Positions 28,510 through 36,324 of a stretch of 64,000 nucleotides of DNA are shown here, one piece after another. The first letter of the stretch is position 1, and each line of letters opens with the position of its first letter. Position numbers and translations under genes: made by a program. Origin of the DNA: Streptomyces sp. TG1A-8 (lineage in GTDB: Bacteria > Actinomycetota > Actinomycetes > Streptomycetales > Streptomycetaceae). A model generated the notes under the pieces. It had not been told where the DNA came from. It ran no database searches and saw nothing but the letters and a program-made list of their open reading frames with translations. The DNA is taken from assembly GCF_030499535.1 (NCBI RefSeq), contig NZ_JASTLB010000001.1, positions 4,402,001 to 4,466,000 of the forward strand, written 5' to 3'.

Positions 28510-28540
28510 AAGGGCCCGGAGCACGACGCTCCGGGCCCTT
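28510..28540. terminator. bidirectional terminator
   Basis: A 13-bp perfect stem AAGGGCCCGGAGC / GCTCCGGGCCCTT with a 5-nt loop between convergent genes. A-rich and T-rich flanks let it work in both directions. Confidence 0.8.
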
Positions 28541-28590
28541 CCGGAGTCCTCACGGCTCCTTGGGCGCCGTCCCGCTCCCCCGCGCCGCCG

Positions 28591-28782
28591 CTAGGCGGTC
28601 TGGTGCGCCAGCAGCGCCACGGCGGCGATCAGCACCGCCAGCAGCGCGACCAGCGCCATCGGGTTCAGCCCCGCGAAGAAGCCCTCCTGCTGCAGTCGCT
28701 CGCGGTTGGCACGGCACACCGGGCACCGGCCCTCGCTCACGGGCGCTGCGCAGTTCGCGCACACCAACCGGTCGTACGTCAT
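28591..28782 (-). CDS. small zinc-ribbon membrane protein
   Basis: 63 residues starting MTYDRLVC. Two CxxC knuckles ([15 protein letters not shown]) form a zinc ribbon in the first half. The C-terminal half is one membrane helix ([19 protein letters not shown]). The longer open frame to 28992 is not supported. A perfect interrupted palindrome lies ~45 bp upstream. The function is unknown; position next to ftsE suggests nothing specific. Confidence 0.8.
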   Translation of the reverse strand: MTYDRLVCANCAAPVSEGRCPVCRANRERLQQEGFFAGLNPMALVALLAVLIAAVALLAHQTA

Positions 28783-28826
28783 GCGCTCGCCCTCCTTGCA
28801 CCGGCCATCACCCACACAACGCGTAC

Positions 28827-28844
28827 GGGAACGAGAACGTTCCC
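28827..28844. promoter_or_regulatory. candidate operator upstream of zinc-ribbon gene and ftsE
   Basis: GGGAACG-AGAA-CGTTCCC has perfect 7-bp arms and shares the GGAACG-N4-CGTTCC core with the palindrome at 12-29 upstream of the TetR gene. It lies in the divergent region between the zinc-ribbon gene and ftsE. Function is inferred. Confidence 0.5.
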
Positions 28845-29019
28845 CCTCCACTGTGCCAGGTTCCCGCCGGGCTTGCGCAGGGCGCCGAAAGGTCGGCCTC
28901 CCCGGAAACTCCCGCACAAAAAGGCACAAGTAACGCCCAACCGCAACCGGGATCTGCGCGCGTGCACCCGGTTCGCGTATGGTCACGCACATCTACCCCC
29001 GGCGACCCGTGGTGCATCC

Positions 29020-29709
29020 GTGATCCGATTCGACAACGTCTCCAAGGTCTACCCCAAGCAGACCCGCCCCGCACTGAGGGATGTCTCCCTTGAGGTGGAG
29101 AAGGGCGAGTTCGTCTTCCTCGTGGGGTCCTCCGGCTCCGGGAAGTCGACCTTCCTGCGGCTCGTCCTCCGCGAGGAGCGGTGCAGCCACGGCCAGGTGC
29201 ACGTCCTGGGCAAGGACCTCGCGCGCCTCTCCAACTGGAAGGTGCCGCAGATGCGCCGCCAGCTGGGGACGGTGTTCCAGGACTTCCGGCTCCTGCCCAA
29301 CAAGACGGTCGCGGAGAACGTGGCCTTCGCGCAGGAGGTCATCGGCAAGTCGCGCGGCGAGATCCGCAAGTCCGTGCCGCAGGTGCTGGACCTGGTCGGG
29401 CTAGGCGGCAAGGAGGACCGCATGCCGGGCGAGCTGTCCGGCGGCGAACAGCAGCGCGTCGCCATCGCGCGCGCCTTCGTCAACCGGCCCAAGCTGCTCA
29501 TCGCCGACGAGCCGACCGGCAACCTCGACCCGCAGACCTCCGTCGGCATCATGAAACTGCTCGACCGCATCAACCGGACGGGCACCACCGTCATCATGGC
29601 GACGCACGACCAGAACATCGTGGACCAGATGCGCAAGCGCGTCATCGAGCTGGAGAAGGGCCGCCTCGTCCGCGACCAGGCCCGCGGCGTCTACGGCTAC
29701 CAGCACTGA
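29020..29709 (+). CDS. ftsE: cell division ATP-binding protein
   Basis: A 229-residue ABC ATPase of the FtsEX complex, which controls peptidoglycan hydrolases during division and sporulation. It has Walker [10 protein letters not shown], the signature [14 protein letters not shown], Walker [14 protein letters not shown] and the switch His (MATHDQ). The GTG start begins [14 protein letters not shown]. It is followed 52 bp later by ftsX in one operon. Confidence 0.97.
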   Translation: MIRFDNVSKVYPKQTRPALRDVSLEVEKGEFVFLVGSSGSGKSTFLRLVLREERCSHGQVHVLGKDLARLSNWKVPQMRRQLGTVFQDFRLLPNKTVAENVAFAQEVIGKSRGEIRKSVPQVLDLVGLGGKEDRMPGELSGGEQQRVAIARAFVNRPKLLIADEPTGNLDPQTSVGIMKLLDRINRTGTTVIMATHDQNIVDQMRKRVIELEKGRLVRDQARGVYGYQH

Positions 29710-29761
29710 ACGCCGTACCCGTCTTCTGAGGACCGTCCACGGAAAGGCTTAACCCGAGGCC

Positions 29762-30679
29762 ATGCGCGCCCAGTTCGTCCTGTCGGAGATCGGTGTCGGT
29801 CTCCGCCGCAACCTGACGATGACCTTCGCCGTCATCGTCTCCGTCGCCCTGTCCCTGGCCCTGTTCGGTGGCTCGCTGCTGATGAGCGACCAGGTGAGCA
29901 CCATGAAGGGCTACTGGTACGACAAGGTCAACGTCTCGATCTTCCTGTGCAACAAGAGCGACGCCCAGTCGGACCCCAACTGCGCCAAGGGTGCGGTCAC
30001 CGAGGACCAGAAGAAGCAGATCCTGCGCGACCTGGACAACATGCCGGTCGTCGAGAAGGTGACGTACGAGTCCCAGGATCAGGCGTACAAGCACTACAAG
30101 GAGCAGTTCGGCAGCTCCCCGCTGGCCGGCTCCCTCACGCCGGACCAGATGCAGGAGTCGTACCGGGTCAAGCTGAAGGACCCGGAGAAGTACCAGGTCG
30201 TCGCCACCGCCTTCAACGGGCGTGACGGCGTGCAGTCGGTGCAGGACCAGAAGGGCATCCTGGACAACCTCTTCGGACTGCTGAACCTGATGAACCGGGC
30301 GGCGCTCGGCGTGATGGCCCTGATGCTGGTCGTCGCGCTGCTGCTGATCGTCAACACCGTGCGCGTCTCGGCGTTCAGCCGCCGTCGCGAGACCGGGATC
30401 ATGCGCCTGGTCGGCGCCTCGGGCTTCTACATCCAGGCGCCGTTCATCATGGAGGCCGCGGTCGCCGGTCTCATCGGCGGCGGGCTCGCCTGCCTCTTCC
30501 TCGTCGTGGGCCGGTACTTCACCATCGACCACGGCATGGCCCTGTCCAACAAGCTGACCCTCATCAACTTCGTGGGCTGGGACGCGGTGTTGACCAAGCT
30601 GCCGCTGATCCTCGCCACCAGCGTGCTGATGCCGTCCCTGGCGGCGTTCTTCGCGCTGCGCAAGTACTTGAAGGTGTGA
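29762..30679 (+). CDS. ftsX: cell division membrane protein
   Basis: A 305-residue partner of FtsE with four membrane helices: one near the N-terminus, a large external loop (residues ~50-175) and three C-terminal helices (ALGVMALMLVVALLLIVNTVRV, then two more). The internal RRETGIMRLVGASGFYIQAPF is the conserved FtsX segment. The external loop has two Cys residues (FLCNKSD, PNCAKG) that could form a disulfide. Confidence 0.97.
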   Translation: MRAQFVLSEIGVGLRRNLTMTFAVIVSVALSLALFGGSLLMSDQVSTMKGYWYDKVNVSIFLCNKSDAQSDPNCAKGAVTEDQKKQILRDLDNMPVVEKVTYESQDQAYKHYKEQFGSSPLAGSLTPDQMQESYRVKLKDPEKYQVVATAFNGRDGVQSVQDQKGILDNLFGLLNLMNRAALGVMALMLVVALLLIVNTVRVSAFSRRRETGIMRLVGASGFYIQAPFIMEAAVAGLIGGGLACLFLVVGRYFTIDHGMALSNKLTLINFVGWDAVLTKLPLILATSVLMPSLAAFFALRKYLKV

Positions 30680-30689
30680 CGCACGCCAA

Positions 30690-30725
30690 GAAGGGCCGTA
30701 CGGACATCGGGACGTACGGCCCTTC
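30690..30725 (+). terminator. ftsX terminator
   Basis: A 13-bp perfect stem GAAGGGCCGTACG / CGTACGGCCCTTC with a 10-nt loop, 10 nt after the ftsX stop. Confidence 0.8.
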
Positions 30726-30747
30726 GCGTTGTCCTAGACTCACCGCC

Positions 30748-31935
30748 ATGTCAGGCCGTGACCTGTTCCGCCAGCCCCGCCGCGTCCGCCGCGGGGCCGC
30801 CCTGACGTTGGTCTTCGCCGGTGTCCTCGTCGCCGGCGCCGCCACCGGTTCCCTCCCGGGCACCGGCCGGGCGGACCCCTCCGGCCGCGGGACGGCCGTC
30901 GCGCCGTCGGGCACGGCCGTCCGGGACACGGACGTGCGCGGGGCCGCCGCCGAGGCCATGGCCGACGGCAAGTCCCCCACGGAGGCCGCCGAACGGGCCG
31001 TCAGCCGCAGCGGGGACCGCTGGGGCGCCGTCTACTCCCAGGACGAGTACCGGGAGTTCCAGGAGGCCCTCGACGGCCAGTACACCGGCGTCGGCCTGTG
31101 GGCACGGCGCGAGCGGGACGGGCGGATCGAGGTCACCGGGGTGCAGCCCGGCTCACCCGCGGCCGACGCCGGCATCCGCGGCGGCGACCGGCTGCGCAGC
31201 GTCGACGGCAGCACGGTCGACGGGCGGCCCGTCACCGAGGTGGTGTCCCTGCTGCGCGGCGACGCCGAGGACGCGCCCGCCGGCACGGCGGTCACGCTCG
31301 GCCTGCAGCGCGGCGCGCGCACGTGGACCGAGAGCCTGCGCCGCGCCCGCCTGTCCACCGACTCCGTGACCGTGCGCAAGCTGCCCGACGGGGTCACCGT
31401 GATCAAGGTCGCCGCCTTCACCAAGGGCTCCGGCGGCACCCTCCGCGCCGCCGTGCGGCACGCCCCGGCCGGTTCGGGCATCGTCCTCGACCTGCGCGGC
31501 AATTCCGGCGGCCTGGTCACCGAGGCCACCGCCGCCGCCTCCGCCTTCCTCGACGGCGGCCTGGTCGCCACCTACGACGTGGACGGCGCCCAGCGCGTCC
31601 TGCACGCCGCCCCCGGCGGCGACACCGGCCGGCCGCTGGTCGCCCTGGTCGACGGCGGCACGATGAGCGCGGCCGAGATGCTCACCGGCGCCCTGCAGGA
31701 CCGCGGCCGGGCGGTCGTGATCGGTTCCCGCACCTTCGGCAAGGGGTCCATCCAGATGCCGACCAGGCTGCCCGACGGCTCGGTGGCCGAGCTGACCGTG
31801 GGCCACTACCGCACCCCCTCCGGGCACGCCGTCGACGGCCGGGGCATCACCCCCGACCTGGAGGCGGGCCAGGACGCCCTGCGGCGGGCGGAGACGGTCC
31901 TCACGGGCCTGGGCGATCCGTCGCAGCACCGGTAA
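30748..31935 (+). CDS. S41-family C-terminal processing peptidase (PDZ protease)
   Basis: 395 residues. A signal-anchor or signal peptide (GAALTLVFAGVLVAGAATG) is followed by a PDZ domain (residues ~115-190: VTGVQPGSPAADAGIRGGDRLRSVDG). The S41 catalytic domain has the nucleophile Ser in DGGTMSAAEMLTGAL and Lys in RTFGKGSIQ, and the DLRGNSGG loop is present. It should cleave exported proteins outside the membrane. It lies between ftsX and smpB, as in other Streptomyces. Confidence 0.94.
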   Translation: MSGRDLFRQPRRVRRGAALTLVFAGVLVAGAATGSLPGTGRADPSGRGTAVAPSGTAVRDTDVRGAAAEAMADGKSPTEAAERAVSRSGDRWGAVYSQDEYREFQEALDGQYTGVGLWARRERDGRIEVTGVQPGSPAADAGIRGGDRLRSVDGSTVDGRPVTEVVSLLRGDAEDAPAGTAVTLGLQRGARTWTESLRRARLSTDSVTVRKLPDGVTVIKVAAFTKGSGGTLRAAVRHAPAGSGIVLDLRGNSGGLVTEATAAASAFLDGGLVATYDVDGAQRVLHAAPGGDTGRPLVALVDGGTMSAAEMLTGALQDRGRAVVIGSRTFGKGSIQMPTRLPDGSVAELTVGHYRTPSGHAVDGRGITPDLEAGQDALRRAETVLTGLGDPSQHR

Positions 31936-31980
31936 CGCGCTTCCCCCGCACCCCCCGGGTGGTGCCAAAATGGTCGGACT

Positions 31981-32460
31981 ATGGCTAAGGAAAAAGGGCG
32001 CAAGCTGATCGCGCAGAACAAGAAGGCGCGGCACGACTACCACATCCTCGACACCTACGAGGCGGGCCTCGTCCTCATGGGCACCGAGGTGAAGTCGCTG
32101 CGCCAGGGGCGGGCCTCGCTGGCCGACGGCTTCGTGCAGCTGGACGGTCACGAGGCGTGGCTGCACAACGTGCACGTCCCCGAGTACAGCCAGGGGACCT
32201 GGACCAACCACAGCGCCCGCCGCAAGCGCAAGCTGCTGCTGCACCGCGAGGAGATCGGCAAGCTGGAGGCCAAGTCCCAGGAGACGGGCCACACCATCGT
32301 GCCCCTCGCCCTGTACTTCAAGGACGGCCGCGCCAAGGTCGAGATCGCGCTGGCGAAGGGCAAGAAGGAGTACGACAAGCGCCAGACCCTGCGCGAGAAG
32401 CAGGACCGGCGCGAGGCGGAGCGCGCGATGTCCGCCGTGCGCAGGAAGCAGCGGGCCTAG
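31981..32460 (+). CDS. smpB: SsrA-binding protein
   Basis: 159 residues with the full SmpB fold: [36 protein letters not shown] and RKRKLLLH, plus a basic C-terminal tail ([15 protein letters not shown]). It delivers tmRNA to stalled ribosomes. The ssrA gene lies 158 bp downstream on the same strand. Confidence 0.98.
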   Translation: MAKEKGRKLIAQNKKARHDYHILDTYEAGLVLMGTEVKSLRQGRASLADGFVQLDGHEAWLHNVHVPEYSQGTWTNHSARRKRKLLLHREEIGKLEAKSQETGHTIVPLALYFKDGRAKVEIALAKGKKEYDKRQTLREKQDRREAERAMSAVRRKQRA

Positions 32461-32553
32461 ACGGGCCGGCGCGCTCCGCCCGCGGGACGGTCCCGGACGG
32501 ACCCCGCGTCCCCGGCGCGGGGAATGTGCTGGCACCGACCCGCGTTGGTCACG

Positions 32554-32559
32554 TACGAT
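32554..32559 (+). promoter_or_regulatory. candidate ssrA -10 box
   Basis: TACGAT lies about 60 bp upstream of the mature tmRNA 5' end. The -35 region is weak. A ~50-nt 5' leader would be removed by RNase P. Confidence 0.4.
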
Positions 32560-32618
32560 GGGACCGCACCCCGCAGAGGGTGCGCGCCCCCTCTCCGGAG
32601 GGATTGAAAAATCAACAT

Positions 32619-33005
32619 GGGGATGATCGGTTTCGACAGCGGCTGTCGAAACAGGGGAAGCGTGTCGAGGAAGCGGTCATGATCTCGTAAACCACAGGCC
32701 GAAAAAAATAATCGCCAACACCAAGCGCGATTCCTCCCACTTCGCTCTCGCTGCCTGATAAGCAGCTAGCGAAGCTCTCACGGGAGTGTCAGCCCGGGGC
32801 TGTTCCCGACCCGGATCCTGGCATCAGCTAGGGGACTAAACCTTGATCCCGGTCACGGGGTGAAGAGGGAAACCACACAGTGACTGAGCCCGTCGGAGAC
32901 TTGTCCGCGTGATCTCCGGGGCCGAGAAAAGCGAAGCGGACTGCACACGGAGAAGCCCTGGTTCCGCACCGTTGGACGCGGGTTCGATTCCCGCCATCTC
33001 CACCA
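32619..33005 (+). ncRNA. ssrA: transfer-messenger RNA
   Basis: 387 nt. The 5' GGGGATG pairs with 3' CATCTCC followed by A and an encoded CCA; the T-arm GGTTCGATTCC is present. The tag frame is at 32714-32758 and reads ANTKRDSSHFALAA then TGA, ending in the ALAA degron. The pre-tag GAAAAAAATAATC is the only strongly A-rich stretch nearby. It rescues stalled ribosomes together with SmpB. Confidence 0.97.
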
Positions 33006-33016
33006 CCCCATGTGGC

Positions 33017-33052
33017 CGAAGGCCCCGTCGCTCACGAGCGGCGGGGCCTTCG
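33017..33052 (+). terminator. ssrA terminator
   Basis: An 11-bp stem CGAAGGCCCCG / CGGGGCCTTCG with an inner 4-bp extension, 12 nt after the tmRNA 3' end. Confidence 0.8.
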
Positions 33053-33147
33053 TACGTGCCCGGCCGGGGGGGCGGGGCGCGCCGTGCCGCGCCCCCCGGC
33101 GGTCCCGGCCGTCAGCCCGGCTCTCTCTCCTCACACGCGGCCGTCCC

Positions 33148-33972
33148 TCACTTGACGGCCCCCACGGCGACGCCCCGGGTGAGCGTCCGCTGGAAGACGA
33201 GGAAGAAGACCAGCGCGGGCAGCACACCGAGCAGGGCGGCCGCACTGGTCATCGTGGCGTCCATCATCCGCTGGCCCTGGAGCACGCCGAGGGCGACCGA
33301 CACCGTCTGGTTGTCGTTCGAGACCAGCATGACCAGCGGCAGCAGGAACTCGTTCCAGGTCCAGATGAAGAAGAACACCAGCAGCACCCCCAGGGTGGGC
33401 CGGCTGACCGGGACGACGATCCGCCAGAGCACCTGCCACGCACTCGCGCCGTCGATGCGCGCCGCCTCGACGACCTCGCGCGGGAACCGGCCCAGCACCG
33501 CGGAGAGCAGGTACGTGCCGAACGCCGCCTGGATCACCGTGAACACGATGATCACGCTGAGCCGGGTGCCGTACAGGCCGGCCCGCTTGCTCAGGTAGTA
33601 GACCGGGTAGACCAGCGCCTCCTGCGGGATCACGTTGGCCAGTACGAACAGGGCCAGTACCCAGGCGCGGCCCCTGATCCGGCCGATGCCGATCGCGTAC
33701 GCGTTGAGGATCGACAGCACGGCGGCCAGGACCGCCACCGAGCCGCTGATCAGCACCGAGTTGACCAGCTTCCGCCCGTAGTCCACCCGCTGCCAGAACT
33801 CCTCCAGGCCGTCCAGGTACAGGCCGTGGGGGAGACCGAGCGGGCCGTGCCGCGCGTACTCGGCGGGCGACTTCACCGCGTTGACGGCCACGACGGCGAA
33901 CGGCACCACCATGAACAGGGCCGCCAGGCACAGGGCGGCCAGCACCGGCCAGCGGCGCAGGGCGGTCCTCAT
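33148..33972 (-). CDS. carbohydrate ABC transporter permease, MalG type
   Basis: A 274-residue CUT1 permease with six membrane segments. The EAA loop is EVVEAARIDGASAWQVLWRIVVPVSRPTLG and the C-terminus is QRTLTRGVAVGAVK. The start overlaps the stop of the MalF-type gene by 4 nt. It is the third gene of a binding-protein/permease/permease operon without an ATPase. Confidence 0.93.
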   Translation of the reverse strand: MRTALRRWPVLAALCLAALFMVVPFAVVAVNAVKSPAEYARHGPLGLPHGLYLDGLEEFWQRVDYGRKLVNSVLISGSVAVLAAVLSILNAYAIGIGRIRGRAWVLALFVLANVIPQEALVYPVYYLSKRAGLYGTRLSVIIVFTVIQAAFGTYLLSAVLGRFPREVVEAARIDGASAWQVLWRIVVPVSRPTLGVLLVFFFIWTWNEFLLPLVMLVSNDNQTVSVALGVLQGQRMMDATMTSAAALLGVLPALVFFLVFQRTLTRGVAVGAVK

Positions 33973-34883
33973 GCGCGGGCTCCTTCCCCGGCGTCCTCCG
34001 CGCGGGTCTGGAGTCCCAGCCCGATCAGGGACAGCAGCAGGATGATCACGGTCAGCACGGTGGAGACCGCGGCGCCGTAACCGACCTGGGTCTTCTCGAA
34101 GAACGTGGTGAAGGAGAAGTAGGAGGGCACGTCGGTCGCGCCGCCCGGGCCGCCCCGGGTGAGCACGTACACCGCGCCGAACACCTTCAGCGCGGCGATC
34201 GTGCACCAGGTCAGCACCACGGAGATCTCCGGGCCGATCTGCGCCACCGTGACGTGCCGGAAGCGGCGCCACCAGCCGGCGCCGTCCAGTTCGGCCGCCT
34301 CGTACAGCTGCGGGTCGACGCGGCCGAGGCCCGCCATGAAGACGACCAGCGGGAAGCCGAGCTGCACCCACACCAGCACGCCCATGACGCTGTACAGCGC
34401 GAGGTCCGGATCGCCCAGCCAGTCCTGCCGCCAAGAGCCCAGGCCGACCGCCTCCAGCAGCGCGTTCAGGGAGCCGTCGTCCGGGGCGAGGATCCAGCTC
34501 CAGACGATCCCGGCGACCGCGACCGGCAGCACCTGCGGCAGGTAGAAGCAGGCCCGCAGCACGGCCGCCACCCGGGGGCCGAAGTGCCTGCCGACGAGGT
34601 CGAACAGGGCGGCGGCCAGGACCAGTCCGAGCACCGTCGGTACGGCCGCCATGGCGATCACCATGAACAGGCTGTGCCGGAAGGACGCCCAGAACCCGGC
34701 GTCGTCCAGCAGCTCGCGGTAGTTGGCGAGGCCCGACCAGGCCGGGGTGCCCACACCCTGCCAGTCGGTGAAGCCCAGGCCCGTGTTCATCAGGAACGGC
34801 ACGACGATGACCACGAGGAGGGCGAGCACGCCCGGCAGCAGGAACGGGGCGTAGGAGTCGCGGGTGCGGCGGCGGTCCGTCAT
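33969..34883 (-). CDS. carbohydrate ABC transporter permease, MalF type
   Basis: A 304-residue CUT1 permease of ordinary length: PFLLPGVLALLVVIVVPFLMN for segment 1 and QLYEAAELDGAGWWRRFRHVTVAQIGP for the EAA loop. It overlaps both neighbours by 4 nt. In contrast to the 15765-17108 permease it has no inserted domain. Confidence 0.93.
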   Translation of the reverse strand: MTDRRRTRDSYAPFLLPGVLALLVVIVVPFLMNTGLGFTDWQGVGTPAWSGLANYRELLDDAGFWASFRHSLFMVIAMAAVPTVLGLVLAAALFDLVGRHFGPRVAAVLRACFYLPQVLPVAVAGIVWSWILAPDDGSLNALLEAVGLGSWRQDWLGDPDLALYSVMGVLVWVQLGFPLVVFMAGLGRVDPQLYEAAELDGAGWWRRFRHVTVAQIGPEISVVLTWCTIAALKVFGAVYVLTRGGPGGATDVPSYFSFTTFFEKTQVGYGAAVSTVLTVIILLLSLIGLGLQTRAEDAGEGARA

Positions 34884-36169
34884 CGCCGGGGCACGCCCTT
34901 GTCGTAGGCCCGCTGCAGGTGGTCGAGGTAGGCGTCGGGCTCCTCGCTGCCGGTGATCAGCTTCTGGGTCTCGGAGACGAGGGTGTCGTAGAAGCCGGGG
35001 ACCGGCCAGTCCGGGTAGAACGCCAGGCCGTCGCGGCGCGAGAGCGTGGCGAAGTCGTCGATCAGGGTCCTGGCCCGCGGGTCGGTGATGGCCGACGGGT
35101 CCGCCGCGACCGGCACGCCGCCCGCGTTGCCGAGCAGGTTCTGGATCTTCTTCGACAGGGTGATGTCGATGAAGTCGTAGGCCAGCTCCTTGTTCCCGGC
35201 GCCCCGGGGGACGACCCACAGGTTGCCGCCCGAGCCGAGGGTGAGGTCCGAGCCGGGCCACAGCAGGGTGCCCCAGTCGAAGGTGTTCGCCGCCTTGAAG
35301 CGGCCGTACCACCAGCTGCCCGAGAACAGGATCGGCGCCTTGCCCCGGATGAAGGACACGCCGGCGTCCTCGGCCTTCAGCCCGCTCGCCCCCTTGCTGA
35401 GCCGGCCCCTCCTCACCCAGTCGGCGAAGGTGTCGGCGGCGTAGGTCCAGGCGGCGTCGTGGAAGTCGGCCCCGCCCCGGTACAGCTCGTAGGCGTCGAC
35501 CCAGGAGCGGTCGGCCCGGGACAGGGCGAGCTGGTAGAGGTACTGCTGGGCCATGTACTCGGCGCCCGCGTCGGCGAGGGGGGTGATCCCCTCGGCGACG
35601 AACGCGTCCATGGCCGCCGTGAGGTCGTCGAACGTCTTCGGCTCGGCGATCCCGTACTTCCGGAACAGGTCCTTGTTGTAGAAGACCATCGTGTACTCGG
35701 CGTAGTCGGTCACGCCGTACCACTTGCCGGAACCCATGACGCCGTCGCCGTCGTACCGGCTCGTCGTCCGCACGCCCGCGCCGAGCTTCTCGTCCCAGCC
35801 GCGCCGGACGGCCTGCGCGGTCAGGTCGGTGAGGAGCCCCTGGCGGGAGAGCAGGCCGGCCGTCGCGTTGCCCTTGTTGTACTCCATCAGGTCGGGAGCC
35901 TCGGAGGAGTTGAGGACCATGGGCGCGGTCTTCTGGATCTGCTCGAACCCCTTCTCCTCGAACTCGACCCTGACGCCCGGGTGCCGGGCCTCGAACTCCT
36001 TGACGGCCTCGGCCCAGGCCGCGCCCATCGCGCTGTCCGGACTCTCGTAGTGCCAGAGCCGGAGCGTCCGCCCGTCGGGGGAGCCGCCGCCCGGTCCGCC
36101 GCAGGAGGCCACGAGCAGGGAGCCCGCCAGGACCGCCGCCGTCGCCAGTCGCCTTCGTGCCGTCAACAT
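34880..36169 (-). CDS. extracellular sugar-binding lipoprotein of ABC transporter
   Basis: 429 residues from MLTARRRLATAAVLAGSL, with lipobox VASC (Cys ~23). The mature part is a family 1 solute-binding protein (FEARHPGVRVEFEEKGFEQ, MVFYNKDLFRKYGI, LFSGSWWYGRF). An upstream in-frame start adds 14 polar residues and would spoil the signal peptide. It is the first gene of the operon. Three LacI-type palindromes lie upstream, so repression by a LacI-family protein encoded elsewhere is likely. Confidence 0.92.
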   Translation of the reverse strand: MLTARRRLATAAVLAGSLLVASCGGPGGGSPDGRTLRLWHYESPDSAMGAAWAEAVKEFEARHPGVRVEFEEKGFEQIQKTAPMVLNSSEAPDLMEYNKGNATAGLLSRQGLLTDLTAQAVRRGWDEKLGAGVRTTSRYDGDGVMGSGKWYGVTDYAEYTMVFYNKDLFRKYGIAEPKTFDDLTAAMDAFVAEGITPLADAGAEYMAQQYLYQLALSRADRSWVDAYELYRGGADFHDAAWTYAADTFADWVRRGRLSKGASGLKAEDAGVSFIRGKAPILFSGSWWYGRFKAANTFDWGTLLWPGSDLTLGSGGNLWVVPRGAGNKELAYDFIDITLSKKIQNLLGNAGGVPVAADPSAITDPRARTLIDDFATLSRRDGLAFYPDWPVPGFYDTLVSETQKLITGSEEPDAYLDHLQRAYDKGVPRR

Positions 36170-36223
36170 CCAGTGCCTCCAGGGGAGTCGGATGGTGCTG
36201 GAGGACACCACGCAACGTCCGCG

Positions 36224-36233
36224 GAACCGGTTC
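36224..36233. promoter_or_regulatory. LacI-type palindrome, site 1
   Basis: GAACCGGTTC, an AAxCGxTT-type palindrome with central CG, ~55 bp upstream of the binding-protein start. Confidence 0.4.
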
Positions 36234-36243
36234 GCCGTGTGAT

Positions 36244-36259
36244 GTCGAAGCGCTTCGAC
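36244..36259. promoter_or_regulatory. LacI-type operator, site 2
   Basis: A perfect 16-bp palindrome GTCGAAGC-GCTTCGAC with the AAGCGCTT core typical of LacI/GalR-family operators. Its centre is 23 bp from site 1. Confidence 0.65.
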
Positions 36260-36310
36260 GCAGGAAGGTAGGTGGGGGCGGTGAGCCCGTCAACAGGGGG
36301 GGGACAATTG

Positions 36311-36324
36311 TTCAAGCGGTTCGA
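36311..36324. promoter_or_regulatory. LacI-type half-matched operator, site 3
   Basis: TTCAAGCGGTTCGA, an imperfect palindrome with an AAGCGGTT core. It overlaps the last codons of the MFS gene. It could be an auxiliary site for looping. Confidence 0.35.
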
